Shown here piece after piece: positions 6,254 to 13,099 of a DNA stretch of 13,099 bases. Origin of the DNA: Nitratiruptor sp. (lineage in GTDB: Bacteria > Campylobacterota > Campylobacteria > Campylobacterales > Nitratiruptoraceae); the NCBI GenBank assembly GCA_015494505.1, contig WGBB01000225.1, positions 1 to 13,099 on the forward strand, written 5' to 3'. Numbering within the stretch: the first letter of the stretch is position 1; the number at the start of each line of letters is the position of its first letter. The notes under the pieces were generated by a model that ran no database searches, was not told where the DNA came from, and was given only the letters and a program-made list of their open reading frames with translations. A program made the translations under genes and the position numbers.

Positions 6254-6592
6254 ATGAAAAAGATAGAAGCGATTATCAAACCTTTCAAACTCGAAGATGT
6301 CAAAGAGGCTCTCAGCGAAGCCGGCATCACCGGTATGACCGTCACCGAAGTCAAAGGCTACGGTCGCCAGCAAGGGCACAGCGAGCTCTATCGCGGTGCC
6401 GAATATGTGGTGGATTTCTTGCCGAAAGTCAAAATCGAAGTGGTGGTCAAAGATGACGATGCCGAGATGGTAGTCCAAAAAATCTCCGAAGCTGCCCGCA
6501 CGGGCAAAATCGGGGATGGTAAAATCTTCGTCAGCGATATCGACAAGGTCATTCGTATCCGCACAGGCGAAACGGATGAGGAGGCTCTCTAA
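6254..6592 (+). CDS. glnK: PII nitrogen regulatory protein GlnK/GlnB
   Basis: This is a 112-residue PII signal protein. It binds ATP/ADP and 2-oxoglutarate as a trimer and, when paired with Amt, plugs the channel when nitrogen is plentiful. Key residues are present: Gln39 (2-oxoglutarate site), the T-loop with Tyr51 (the uridylylation site where GlnD exists), Lys58, and the nucleotide-binding B-loop GKIGDGKIFV. The N-terminus MKKIEAIIKPFKLEDVKEAL is canonical. The gene follows amtB in the order amtB-glnK and has an AAGGAG site five bases before the ATG. I use the name glnK because of the amtB linkage; the sequence alone does not separate GlnK from GlnB. Its stop overlaps the convergent rarA stop by 4 bp. 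Confidence 0.96.
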   Translation: MKKIEAIIKPFKLEDVKEALSEAGITGMTVTEVKGYGRQQGHSELYRGAEYVVDFLPKVKIEVVVKDDDAEMVVQKISEAARTGKIGDGKIFVSDIDKVIRIRTGETDEEAL

Positions 6593-6597
6593 GAGCC
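6583..6597. terminator. Weak hairpin at the glnK/rarA convergent ends
   Basis: GGCTCT-CTA-AGAGCC is a perfect 6-bp stem with a 3-nt loop, centred on the overlapping stop codons of the two convergent genes. No T-tract follows on either strand, so it does not meet the usual rho-independent pattern. At best it is a weak bidirectional terminator or an mRNA 3'-end stabiliser. Confidence 0.3.
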
Positions 6598-7764
6598 CCT
6601 TATCTTCGTTATCCACTCATCCAATCTCTTTTCATACCCCACTCCCCTACTCTCATAGAAACGCATCGGCTTGCTCATATACTCTTGCTCCACATATCCA
6701 CCATAGTCGTGCGGGTACTTGTAGCCTGTAAATTTTGGCGGCAAGAGGTGTTTGGGGATAGGATATATTTCACCCTCCTCTACCGCTTTGATCGCTTTGT
6801 TGATAGCCGTATAAGCGGCATTGGACTTGGGCGAGGATGCGAGATAGATGACGCACTGCGAGAGAATGATGCGCGCTTCGGGATAGCCTATCTGTTTGAC
6901 TGCATCCATCGTAGCCACCGCTAGAGGCAGGGCATTGGGATTGGCGTTGCCGATATCTTCACTGGCCAGTATCACCAGGCGCCTGGCGATAAATTCAGGC
7001 GGCTCGCCGCTTACAATGAGACGCGCCAGATAGTAGAGCGCCGCGTCGATGTCGCTGCCGCGGATGCTTTTTATCAGTGCACTGGCCAAGGCATAGTGGG
7101 TCTCGTCGCTCTTGGCCCCCTCGTGGTAGCTACTGGGAGCTAACTTTTGTAAAAGCTCCAAATCGATATGGCTCTCGATAGCAGCGGCCGTGCGCACGAA
7201 CTTGATGACGTTGCGCGCATCCCCCTGGGAGATACGCAGTAAATATGTCAACGCCTCTTCGCTTATCTCGCAGCCGAGCTTCTCGCACACGCGCTTGGCG
7301 ATAGTACGCAGCTCCTCATCACTTAGCGGCTCGAAAGCAAAGAGCATCGAGCGCGAGCGAATAGCGGCCGTAAGGGAAAAGAAGGGATTTTCGGTACTAG
7401 CACCGAGGATGAGCGCCTGCTCCTTTTCCATAATGGGCAGCAGCACCTCTTGCTGTGTGCGAGACAATCGATGGACTTCGTCGATGAAGATGAGAGGCCT
7501 TAGAAGCGCACCCTCGTAGCGCGCCACGATTTTGCGGATTTCCTCGATCTTGAGGCTGGTGGCGTTGAGCTCGTAAAAATCGCGCCCGAGGGTGTGAGCG
7601 ATGATGCGAGCGAGCGTCGTTTTGCCGGTACCGGGAGGACCGTAGAAGAAGGAGTGGGGAAGGGCGTTTTTTTCGAGGAGTTTGCGCAGCGGCGCATCTT
7701 CGCCCACCAGATGCTTTTGCCCCACGAACTCTTCGAAACTCTTGGGGCGAAAACTCTTATCCAT
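6589..7764 (-). CDS. rarA: Replication-associated recombination protein A (AAA+ ATPase RarA/MgsA)
   Basis: This clamp-loader-like ATPase acts at stalled replication forks; the bacterial relatives of yeast Mgs1 and human WRNIP1 are tetramers that interact with SSB. The 391 residues show FRPKSFEEFVGQKHL at the N-terminus, Walker A GPPGTGKTT (42-50), Walker B LIFIDEVHR (91-99), sensor-1 LGASTENPFF (120-129) and the arginine-finger region IRSRSM (135-140). The C-terminal tetramerisation part contains ARRLVILASEDIGNANPNAL. It is slightly shorter than the E. coli protein (about 447 residues). The start is ATG 7764. Only a weak purine stretch precedes it and it overlaps yjbQ by 8 bp, so translation is probably coupled. 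It is the last gene of the minus-strand run. Confidence 0.95.
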   Translation of the reverse strand: MDKSFRPKSFEEFVGQKHLVGEDAPLRKLLEKNALPHSFFYGPPGTGKTTLARIIAHTLGRDFYELNATSLKIEEIRKIVARYEGALLRPLIFIDEVHRLSRTQQEVLLPIMEKEQALILGASTENPFFSLTAAIRSRSMLFAFEPLSDEELRTIAKRVCEKLGCEISEEALTYLLRISQGDARNVIKFVRTAAAIESHIDLELLQKLAPSSYHEGAKSDETHYALASALIKSIRGSDIDAALYYLARLIVSGEPPEFIARRLVILASEDIGNANPNALPLAVATMDAVKQIGYPEARIILSQCVIYLASSPKSNAAYTAINKAIKAVEEGEIYPIPKHLLPPKFTGYKYPHDYGGYVEQEYMSKPMRFYESRGVGYEKRLDEWITKIRGS

Positions 7765-8155
7765 CGACTACTTTGACGTAGAGTTCGCGCACGTCGCGCG
7801 GTCCGTCATATTCACAAAAGAAGATTCCTTGCCATTTGCCAAGGACCAGTTTCGCATCTTCTACCGGAATCGCCACGCTGTTACCCGTTAGAGCCGATTT
7901 GAGGTGCGCATCGGCATTTTCGCCATGGGCGTAGCGGTCGCTTTTGGGCACGAGGCGGCTCATATGCGCCAGGAAGTCTCGCTGCAGTCCCGGGTCGACG
8001 TTTTCAAACAGCAGCACACCCGTGGTGGTGTGGGGCGAATATACCACGCAGTTGCCGTCTCTGATGCCGCTTTTTATCACCGCCTCTTTGACGATTTCGG
8101 TGATTTCGATCATTTCGGACTTATGATGGGTTTTGAGAGTGAACTTTTGTATCAT
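7757..8155 (-). CDS. yjbQ: YjbQ family protein (UPF0047)
   Basis: This 132-residue protein belongs to the widespread UPF0047/YjbQ family, whose members show weak thiamine-phosphate synthase activity in vitro; the physiological role is unsettled. Conserved blocks are YSPHTTTG (39-46), ENVDPGLQRDF (51-61), YAHGENADAHLKS (75-87) and LGKWQGIFFCEYDGPR (105-120), which give the His-rich site and C-terminal trimer core. The start is ATG 8155 with AAAGGA six bases upstream, giving the normal family N-terminus. An internal Met (residue 15) would cut off the first strand. The 5' end overlaps the 3' end of rluB by 35 bp. Confidence 0.92.
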   Translation of the reverse strand: MIQKFTLKTHHKSEMIEITEIVKEAVIKSGIRDGNCVVYSPHTTTGVLLFENVDPGLQRDFLAHMSRLVPKSDRYAHGENADAHLKSALTGNSVAIPVEDAKLVLGKWQGIFFCEYDGPRDVRELYVKVVDG

Positions 8156-8906
8156 CCACTTCCTTTAGAAATTGGCGTAGTTTTTCATACTCTTTCTTGG
8201 TTAGATAGCGCGTCTTGCCTTTTGGCAAGGCATTGAGCTTTATCCAGCCATATTCCACTCTCTTTAAGTCTACCACATCTTTGCCAAAATGTGCGAAAAA
8301 TCTCCTGATTTCTCTATTTTTCCCCTCCGTCAACGCCACTTTGAGCTTGGAGAAGGTAGGAGAATTCTTATCGATGCGATAGGCAAAAAAAGGAGCGAAT
8401 TTCATCGCGCGTATCTCACTCTTTTCGTGCGCACCGGCGCTAGCATCTTCGAGCTCGAGACCTTCGCGCATCGCCTCTTCCATCTGGGGCGTCACTTCGC
8501 CGCGGATTTTTACGTTATATACGCGAGGAATATCGCTTTCCATGAGTGCTTGCGCAACTTTGGGCGAGTCTGTAAGGAGCAATAGCCCTTCGCTGGCAAA
8601 ATCGAGACGCCCTACGGGGATGAAATGGCGAAATTTGCCGGGGAGGCTCTGATAGATAGTCCTGCGGCCCCGCTCATCTTTCTTGCTCACTAGCTCCCCT
8701 TTTGGCTTGTGATAGACGATGACGGTGTAGCCGCGCTTTTGCTTGACGAGCTTGCTGCCAATAAACACCTTGTCACCCGGCTGCACATCGTAAAAGGGCT
8801 CCGTAACCACCTGACGATTGACTTTGACGCGCCCCTCTTGGATGAGCCTATCGGCTTCGCGGCGCGAATAGGTGGTGTTGTGGGAGATGAATTTATTGAG
8901 CCTCAT
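8121..8906 (-). CDS. rluB: 23S rRNA pseudouridine synthase, RsuA/RluB family
   Basis: This 261-residue enzyme converts specific uridines of rRNA to pseudouridine. An S4 RNA-binding domain occupies about residues 1-50 (MRLNKFISHN, SRREADRLI, GRVKVN). The catalytic motif PVGRLDFASEGLLLLTD (97-113) carries the nucleophile Asp102. KNREIRR near the C-terminal third is the conserved RNA-contact motif. RluB (U2605 in 23S rRNA) is the most likely member because it is the usual RsuA-family enzyme in these bacteria, but sequence by eye does not exclude RluE, RluF or RsuA specificity. A GGAGG (8917-8921) lies ten bases before the ATG. Its ATG overlaps the kdsD TGA (4 bp), and its end overlaps yjbQ by 35 bp. 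Confidence 0.9.
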   Translation of the reverse strand: MRLNKFISHNTTYSRREADRLIQEGRVKVNRQVVTEPFYDVQPGDKVFIGSKLVKQKRGYTVIVYHKPKGELVSKKDERGRRTIYQSLPGKFRHFIPVGRLDFASEGLLLLTDSPKVAQALMESDIPRVYNVKIRGEVTPQMEEAMREGLELEDASAGAHEKSEIRAMKFAPFFAYRIDKNSPTFSKLKVALTEGKNREIRRFFAHFGKDVVDLKRVEYGWIKLNALPKGKTRYLTKKEYEKLRQFLKEVDDTKVHSQNPS

Positions 8907-9865
8907 TTGATGCCTGCCTCCACGAGATCGTGAATATGGAGTACTCCTACGGGTCTGTTCTCGCTATCTGTAATGACCAGCATCTGGATTTTGTGCTCTT
9001 CGATCTTGCGCAGCGCATCGCTTGCGAGCATCTGGGTATCTTGGATCGTTTTGGGATGTTTCGTAGCGTATGCGAATGCAGGCGTATCGAGATCGAAATC
9101 CTCTTTCATCAGGGCCCTGCGCAAATCGCCGTCGCTGAGCACGCCGACAAGCTTCCCATCTTTATCGGTGATGAGTACGTTGCCAAGTTTTCCGGCACTC
9201 ATCGTCACGATCGCTTCACGAAGCGGCGTAGCGTCGGTGATGACGGGCAAGTTTTCACTGCGCATCAGGTCTTTGACCTTTACAAAGAGCCGCTTGCCCA
9301 GCGAACCGCCCGGATGAAAAGAGGCGAAGTCGCTTACCTTGAAATCCCGCTTTTTCATCAGACACACCGCCAACGCATCGCCCAGCGCCATCGTCAGTGT
9401 CGTGGAAGCTGTAGGAGCCGCCTGCAAGGGACACGCCTCTCGCTCTACGGCGATCGATATATTCACATCGCTATAACGAGCCAAAGTGGAGTCGGGATTG
9501 CCCGTCATACCGATGAGGGGAATATCGAAACGCTTGATATGGGGAAGAATCTTGATAAGCTCCTCGCTCTCGCCGCTGTAGCTAATAGCGAGCACCCCGT
9601 CTTCCTTGCCTATCATCCCCAAATCCCCGTGGAGGGCTTCAGTAGGGTGGATGAAAAAACTGGGAGTACCCGTAGAAGCGAAGGTTGCAGCCATCTTGGA
9701 ACCCACTAGACCGCTCTTGCCCACGCCTGTGACGATGAGCTTGCCTTTGAGGCCGTAGATAATCTCCACAGCCTCGTCGATATTTTTGCCGATGCGATTT
9801 TTCGAAGCTTCCAGCGCGGCAGCCTCTATATCGAGCACCTCTTTAGCAATAGCAGCGAAATCCAT
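8903..9865 (-). CDS. kdsD: D-arabinose-5-phosphate isomerase (KpsF/GutQ family)
   Basis: This enzyme interconverts D-ribulose 5-phosphate and D-arabinose 5-phosphate, the first committed step to Kdo for lipopolysaccharide. The 320 residues comprise a SIS sugar-isomerase domain (about 30-175) and two CBS domains (about 200-255 and 265-320). VTGVGKSG (45-52) and HPTEALHGDLGMI (73-85) are the family's active-site segments, and ISYSGESEEL is the SIS phosphate-binding loop. CBS1 contains GVLSDGDLRRAL and CBS2 GVLHIHDLVEAGI. It lies 9 bp after rnj, with its ribosome binding site (AAGGA) inside the end of rnj, and it overlaps rluB by 4 bp. The order ksgA-rnj-kpsF is, as I recall, shared with Helicobacter. 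Confidence 0.96.
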   Translation of the reverse strand: MDFAAIAKEVLDIEAAALEASKNRIGKNIDEAVEIIYGLKGKLIVTGVGKSGLVGSKMAATFASTGTPSFFIHPTEALHGDLGMIGKEDGVLAISYSGESEELIKILPHIKRFDIPLIGMTGNPDSTLARYSDVNISIAVEREACPLQAAPTASTTLTMALGDALAVCLMKKRDFKVSDFASFHPGGSLGKRLFVKVKDLMRSENLPVITDATPLREAIVTMSAGKLGNVLITDKDGKLVGVLSDGDLRRALMKEDFDLDTPAFAYATKHPKTIQDTQMLASDALRKIEEHKIQMLVITDSENRPVGVLHIHDLVEAGIK

Positions 9866-9874
9866 CTGTTTTCC

Positions 9875-11722
9875 TTACATGATAAAGAGCGTCGGCACGA
9901 TGGTGGGGTACTTCTTATATTTTCTAAAGATGTGTTTGCGTACCACCTGGCGAAAGTCGTTTTCAAGCTTTCTGGGCGCTTCTACGAGCTCAGGCTTGTT
10001 CATTAAGAGCTGCTCCAAAAGTCCGCTTATTTCTTGCTCGAACTCTCTATCTTTCTTATCGGCTACAAGCCCGAAGCTGCTGACTTTTGGCTTGGTGATG
10101 AACTTTTTCGTATCTTTGGAAATTTGCGCCACGATGATGACGATACCCTCCGTGGCCATTTTCTGACGGTCGATCACCACGTCGCTCTCGATCTCTTCGC
10201 CGAGTTGATTGTCGATATAGGCTTTGCCTGTGCGCACAGTGCGCACCTTTTTCATATATTTTGGCGTCACTTCGATCTGATCGCCGTCGCTCATGAGGTA
10301 GATGTTGCGCTCAGGAATCCCGCAGGCAACGGCGGTGTCTTTGTGTTTCTTGATGTGGTTATACTCGCCGTGTACGGGAAGAAAAAATTTGGGCTTGGTG
10401 AGGCGCAGCATCAGTTTTTGCTCCTCCTGCGCGCCGTGGCCGGAGACGTGAATCTCGCTAAAGTCCTGGTACGCTACCGTCGCACCGCACTTTTGGATGA
10501 AGTTGATGAGGCTTGAGACGCTGCGCTCGTTGCCCGGAATCGCTTTGGCAGAGAGGATGATGGTATCGGTAGGCTTGATTTTGACATGGCGATGCTCGTT
10601 GGTGGCCATGCGATAAAGGGCACTCATCGCCTCACCCTGGCTACCCGTAGTGACGATGAGAATCTCATCATCGCGATATTTGCCCAATTCATGGGGCTCG
10701 ATGAAAATATTTTGCGGCAGTTTCACATAGCCCAGCTCCATAGCAATATCGAGGTTTTTCTCCATAGAGCGCCCGATGATACAAACTTTTCGACCATATT
10801 TTATACCGTGTTCGATAGCCTGATAGACACGGTGGATATTGGAACTAAATGTGCTCATGAGCACACGTCCCTTGGCACGTGAAAAGAGCAGGTCGAAGGT
10901 GGGTCCCACACTCGCTTCGGACTTGGTGATGCCGGGATTGTGGGAATTTGTCGAGTCGCTGAGCAGCAACAGCACGCCCCTTTCTCCATAGTAGGCCAGT
11001 CGATGCAAGTCTGCCGGATAGCCGTCTATCGGTGTGTGGTCGATTTTGAAATCCCCCGTATGGATGATGGTGCCGGCTTCCGTGGTAATAGCCAAAGATG
11101 AGGCATCGATGATGGAGTGGGTCATATGCATCCACTCTACTTCAAAATCGCCGATTTTGATGGGTTTGCGCTTTTCTACATAGCGAAAGTAGCTTTTGTA
11201 TTGGCGCATATTGTGCTCGTCAAACTTGTTGCCTATCATGCCTAACGGCAGGGGAGTACCGTAGATAGGAAACTGCATCTCCTTAAATAGATAGGGTACG
11301 GCACCGATATGGTCTTCGTGGGCATGGGTGATGACGATACCGTGGATTTTGTGTTTGATTTCGCGAAGATAGCTAAAATCGGGAATGAGGATATCCACGC
11401 CATGCATATCTTCGGTAGGAAAGCTCATTCCCACGTCGATAACGATAGCGCTCTTCTCGGTCTCTATGACGGTAATATTGCCGCCGATTTCTCCAAGGCC
11501 CCCTAGTGGGGTGATACGCACTTTGCCGTTGGTACGGCTATTGACACGCGGAGTGAGGCGCGATTGGTGCATGCGCTCATTGGCAGCAATTGCCTTTTTG
11601 ATATCGCGATATACTCCGCTGCCTCCCTGATTGCGGCGGTTACCACGGTTTCTGCCGTTTTGGTTTGTATTTGATTGTTGATTATTGGTCTGAGGCTGCT
11701 GGGATTGCTGCGTCTTTTCCAT
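9875..11722 (-). CDS. rnj: Ribonuclease J
   Basis: This metallo-beta-lactamase/beta-CASP ribonuclease has 5'-to-3' exo- and endonuclease activity and is central to RNA turnover in Helicobacter relatives. At 615 residues it is longer than Bacillus RNase J1 (about 555) because of an N-terminal extension. Residues 4-21 are almost all Gln, Asn, Ser and Thr, followed by an Arg/Asn-rich stretch to 36; both look disordered. Zn ligands are HAHEDH (133-138), His201 in MHMTHS, HTGD (221-224) and the HGEYNH motif (451-456). The beta-CASP domain lies in the middle, with HVSGHG at 425-430. The start is ATG 11722 with AAAGGAG seven bases upstream. The first 13 codons overlap the end of ksgA (41 bp). Confidence 0.97.
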   Translation of the reverse strand: MEKTQQSQQPQTNNQQSNTNQNGRNRGNRRNQGGSGVYRDIKKAIAANERMHQSRLTPRVNSRTNGKVRITPLGGLGEIGGNITVIETEKSAIVIDVGMSFPTEDMHGVDILIPDFSYLREIKHKIHGIVITHAHEDHIGAVPYLFKEMQFPIYGTPLPLGMIGNKFDEHNMRQYKSYFRYVEKRKPIKIGDFEVEWMHMTHSIIDASSLAITTEAGTIIHTGDFKIDHTPIDGYPADLHRLAYYGERGVLLLLSDSTNSHNPGITKSEASVGPTFDLLFSRAKGRVLMSTFSSNIHRVYQAIEHGIKYGRKVCIIGRSMEKNLDIAMELGYVKLPQNIFIEPHELGKYRDDEILIVTTGSQGEAMSALYRMATNEHRHVKIKPTDTIILSAKAIPGNERSVSSLINFIQKCGATVAYQDFSEIHVSGHGAQEEQKLMLRLTKPKFFLPVHGEYNHIKKHKDTAVACGIPERNIYLMSDGDQIEVTPKYMKKVRTVRTGKAYIDNQLGEEIESDVVIDRQKMATEGIVIIVAQISKDTKKFITKPKVSSFGLVADKKDREFEQEISGLLEQLLMNKPELVEAPRKLENDFRQVVRKHIFRKYKKYPTIVPTLFIM

Positions 11723-12497
11723 CTATCTGCTCCTTTAGCATTTCATATAGTCGGTGATAGATGGATGTGCTAGCTTCGTGAGGTCGCATAGTGGAAGCAA
11801 TCCCGAGACGGGAAAAGATCTCCAAGAGCCGATCTTTGGGATAGTGCTGTGCTAAATTTTTCAAAAGCGTTTTCCTCGGCTGCTTAAATGCAATCTTGAG
11901 AAAACGCATAAACTCTGTATCCTCGAGATTACGCTTTTTCTGGATCAAAATCACAGCCGAATCCACTTTGGGAGGAGGATTGAAGGAGGAGGGTTTAACC
12001 ACCGTCACTCGCTTCGCCTCTCCAACACTTTGCGCCAGGACCGCAAGCGAGGAGAACTCCTTTTGGCCAGGCTGGGCACAAAACTTATCCGCCACTTCCT
12101 TTTGCAGCATGACCAAAATGTTCTTGCAACGCTTGTCGGTAAGCGCCTTTACAACGATATTGGTCGCCACATAGTAGGGCAGATTAGCAACAAGATCGTA
12201 CTCTTCGTCGATCAGCTCTTGCTTCCAATGATCTATGACGTCACCGCAAACTAGTCGCAATCGACCAGCTGCGAGCTCTTTTGCAAATTTTTGTCGCAAA
12301 AGGGCGCATAGATCTCTATCGATCTCAAAAGCTATCACATCCTTATGTTCGAGTAGCTTTTGCGTCAAATCACCTAATCCAGGCCCAATCTCCACGATTT
12401 TGTGGTCCGTCTTGGGCATCGATTGGATGATCTTCGCAAGGACTGCACTATCTTTGAGAAAATTTTGTCCAAATCGTTTTTTCGCTTCTACCTTCAC
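11682..12497 (-). CDS. ksgA: 16S rRNA dimethyladenosine transferase KsgA
   Basis: This SAM-dependent enzyme dimethylates two adjacent adenosines in helix 45 of 16S rRNA during 30S assembly. SAM-binding EIGPGLG (36-42), the acidic residue in AFEIDRDL (56-63) and catalytic NLPYY (105-109) are present. I start it at the GTG 12497, giving 271 residues and the normal N-terminus (KVEAKKRFGQNFLKD). A GGGGGA run lies just upstream, though the spacing is short. The frame is open back to TTG 12572, but that would add a 25-residue hydrophobic tail and would begin upstream of a good promoter (12544-12572), so I reject it. The 3' end overlaps rnj by 41 bp. Confidence 0.94.
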   Translation of the reverse strand: MKVEAKKRFGQNFLKDSAVLAKIIQSMPKTDHKIVEIGPGLGDLTQKLLEHKDVIAFEIDRDLCALLRQKFAKELAAGRLRLVCGDVIDHWKQELIDEEYDLVANLPYYVATNIVVKALTDKRCKNILVMLQKEVADKFCAQPGQKEFSSLAVLAQSVGEAKRVTVVKPSSFNPPPKVDSAVILIQKKRNLEDTEFMRFLKIAFKQPRKTLLKNLAQHYPKDRLLEIFSRLGIASTMRPHEASTSIYHRLYEMLKEQIDGKDAAIPAASDQ

Positions 12498-12543
12498 ATT
12501 CCCCCGATAATACACAAAAATTACTAAAGAACCGATTAAATAT

Positions 12544-12572
12544 ACTATAGCCACATTTCGCAAACAAGTCAA
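12544..12572 (-). promoter_or_regulatory. Sigma-70-like promoter of ksgA
   Basis: Read on the minus strand, TTGACT (12572-12567) and TATAGT (12549-12544) are separated by exactly 17 bp, close to consensus. Transcription would begin near 12537, about 40 nt before the ksgA GTG. The -35 overlaps the nth stop codon. The 71 bp between nth and ksgA are clearly AT-richer than the flanking genes. It would let ksgA-rnj-kdsD-rluB-yjbQ-rarA be transcribed independently of nth. Confidence 0.6.
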
Positions 12573-13099
12573 TGGTTTGCAACTTCACACTCTATCCCCA
12601 TCTCATATAGCGTATTTCGAATAGGGCACTCTTGACATTCAGGACGTCTAGGCTTACAATAGAGCTGTCCGAAAGAGACCAAAAGGCGGTTGAGCCCCGG
12701 TCGTAGCTTTTTAGGCAATAGCTCTTCCAACACCCTATCCGTTTCCCGGGCGCTTTTTGTTTGCACAAGTCCCCAACGATTGAGAATCCTATGCACATGG
12801 GTATCCACGGCCACATAGGGCAGAGCATAGGCACTCTCTAGTACGATTTTGGCCGTTTTGCGCCCGACTCCTTTAATGGAGCAAAGCTCTGCGAGACTTT
12901 GCGGCACCTTGCCCTCGAAACGCTCCAACAATACGCGAGAGATTTCCCGTATCGCTTCAGCTTTACGCCTATACATCCCCACAGGATAGATGGCTTTCTC
13001 TATCGTTTCACGTGAAACATGCACCATCTCCTGGGGCGTATCCGCTATGGCAAAGAGGCGATTTGCGGCCTCAAGCGTGACGGTATCCTTCGTACGCAA
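12569..13099 (-). CDS. nth: Endonuclease III (DNA glycosylase/AP lyase), 5' end outside the window
   Basis: This base-excision-repair enzyme removes oxidised pyrimidines and nicks AP sites. The visible 176 or so residues run from a segment reading LRTKDTVT, which in family members follows an N-terminal helix region; some 30-45 residues are therefore missing beyond the window edge, and the TTG there is not a start. The helix-hairpin-helix CSIKGVGRKTAK (73-84 of the visible part) carries the catalytic Lys81, and VAVDTHVHR (97-104) the catalytic Asp99. The [4Fe-4S] loop has Cys148, Cys155, Cys158 and then Cys171, so the spacing is C-X6-C-X2-C-X12-C instead of the usual X5 at the end. The frame is intact to the stop, so this is not an obvious frameshift. 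Identity is secure. Confidence 0.94.
   Translation of the reverse strand: MRTKDTVTLEAANRLFAIADTPQEMVHVSRETIEKAIYPVGMYRRKAEAIREISRVLLERFEGKVPQSLAELCSIKGVGRKTAKIVLESAYALPYVAVDTHVHRILNRWGLVQTKSARETDRVLEELLPKKLRPGLNRLLVSFGQLYCKPRRPECQECPIRNTLYEMGIECEVANH

Noticed and set aside
8930..9709. A 259-codon plus-strand open frame opposite kdsD
   Set aside because: It is the antisense shadow of a well-conserved gene, with no family motif and no convincing ribosome binding site.
10034..10516. A 160-codon plus-strand open frame opposite rnj
   Set aside because: It is antisense to the conserved RNase J catalytic region and its composition (many Val, Phe, Asp, His) is typical of a reverse-frame artefact.
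12498..12572. TTG start for ksgA adding 25 hydrophobic residues
   Set aside because: The added residues are not part of KsgA, the region holds a consensus-like promoter, and the TTG would lie upstream of its transcription start.
13097..13099. TTG as the start of nth
   Set aside because: The codon encodes the Leu of the conserved LRTKD segment, which lies well inside family members. The gene is simply cut by the window edge.
1..13099. CRISPR arrays, tRNA or rRNA genes, insertion sequences, toxin-antitoxin or defence genes
   Set aside because: I looked for direct repeats, tRNA-like arms, transposase motifs and typical defence domains on both strands and found none.

Overview
The window looks like a chromosomal core segment from a member of the Campylobacterota (Epsilonproteobacteria), probably a free-living or vent-type lineage. 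The evidence is the minus-strand block ksgA - rnj (RNase J) - kpsF/kdsD, which I recall being conserved in Helicobacter and its relatives, the tightly overlapping genes, the Kdo-pathway isomerase (a Gram-negative trait) and the AT-rich extended -10 type promoters in otherwise moderate-GC DNA. I cannot name a genus. There are no RNA genes, CRISPR arrays, insertion sequences or prophage remnants. No stretch over 300 bp lacks a gene.

Layout. (1) 11-637, minus strand: a COG1926-type phosphoribosyltransferase. It is divergent from a plus-strand operon, and the 46-bp gap between them carries a self-complementary -10 box. (2) 684-3490, plus strand: dtd (D-aminoacyl-tRNA deacylase), a secreted TIM-barrel glycoside-hydrolase-like protein, pgeF (laccase-domain peptidoglycan editing factor) and a small degenerate methyltransferase-like protein. 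Each start overlaps the preceding stop. (3) 3503-6592: a nitrogen-sensing cluster. A reduced NtrB-like protein (plus strand) meets a reduced NtrC-like protein (minus strand) tail to tail. The NtrC-like gene is divergent from amtB-glnK (ammonium transporter and PII protein), and a perfect 19-bp palindrome lies between them. (4) 6589-13099, minus strand: nth (cut by the window edge), ksgA, rnj, kdsD, rluB, yjbQ and rarA, a housekeeping run of DNA repair, rRNA maturation, RNA decay, Kdo synthesis and replication-fork maintenance genes, mostly overlapping.

Most interesting point. The NtrB-like and NtrC-like proteins both keep recognisable sequence from the classical nitrogen two-component system but have lost the parts that define it. 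The NtrB-like protein has a PAS domain and a shrunken kinase core with no ATP-binding glycine boxes. The NtrC-like protein has no receiver domain, no GAFTGA loop and no proper Walker B, but keeps Walker A, the sensor-I segment and an NtrC-type Fis helix-turn-helix. They sit beside amtB-glnK, and the palindrome has the same 5-7-5 half-site geometry as a classical NtrC site. I read this as a possible sigma-54-independent, phosphorylation-independent derivative of NtrBC controlling ammonium uptake. The homology and the missing motifs are visible in the sequence; the function is inference.
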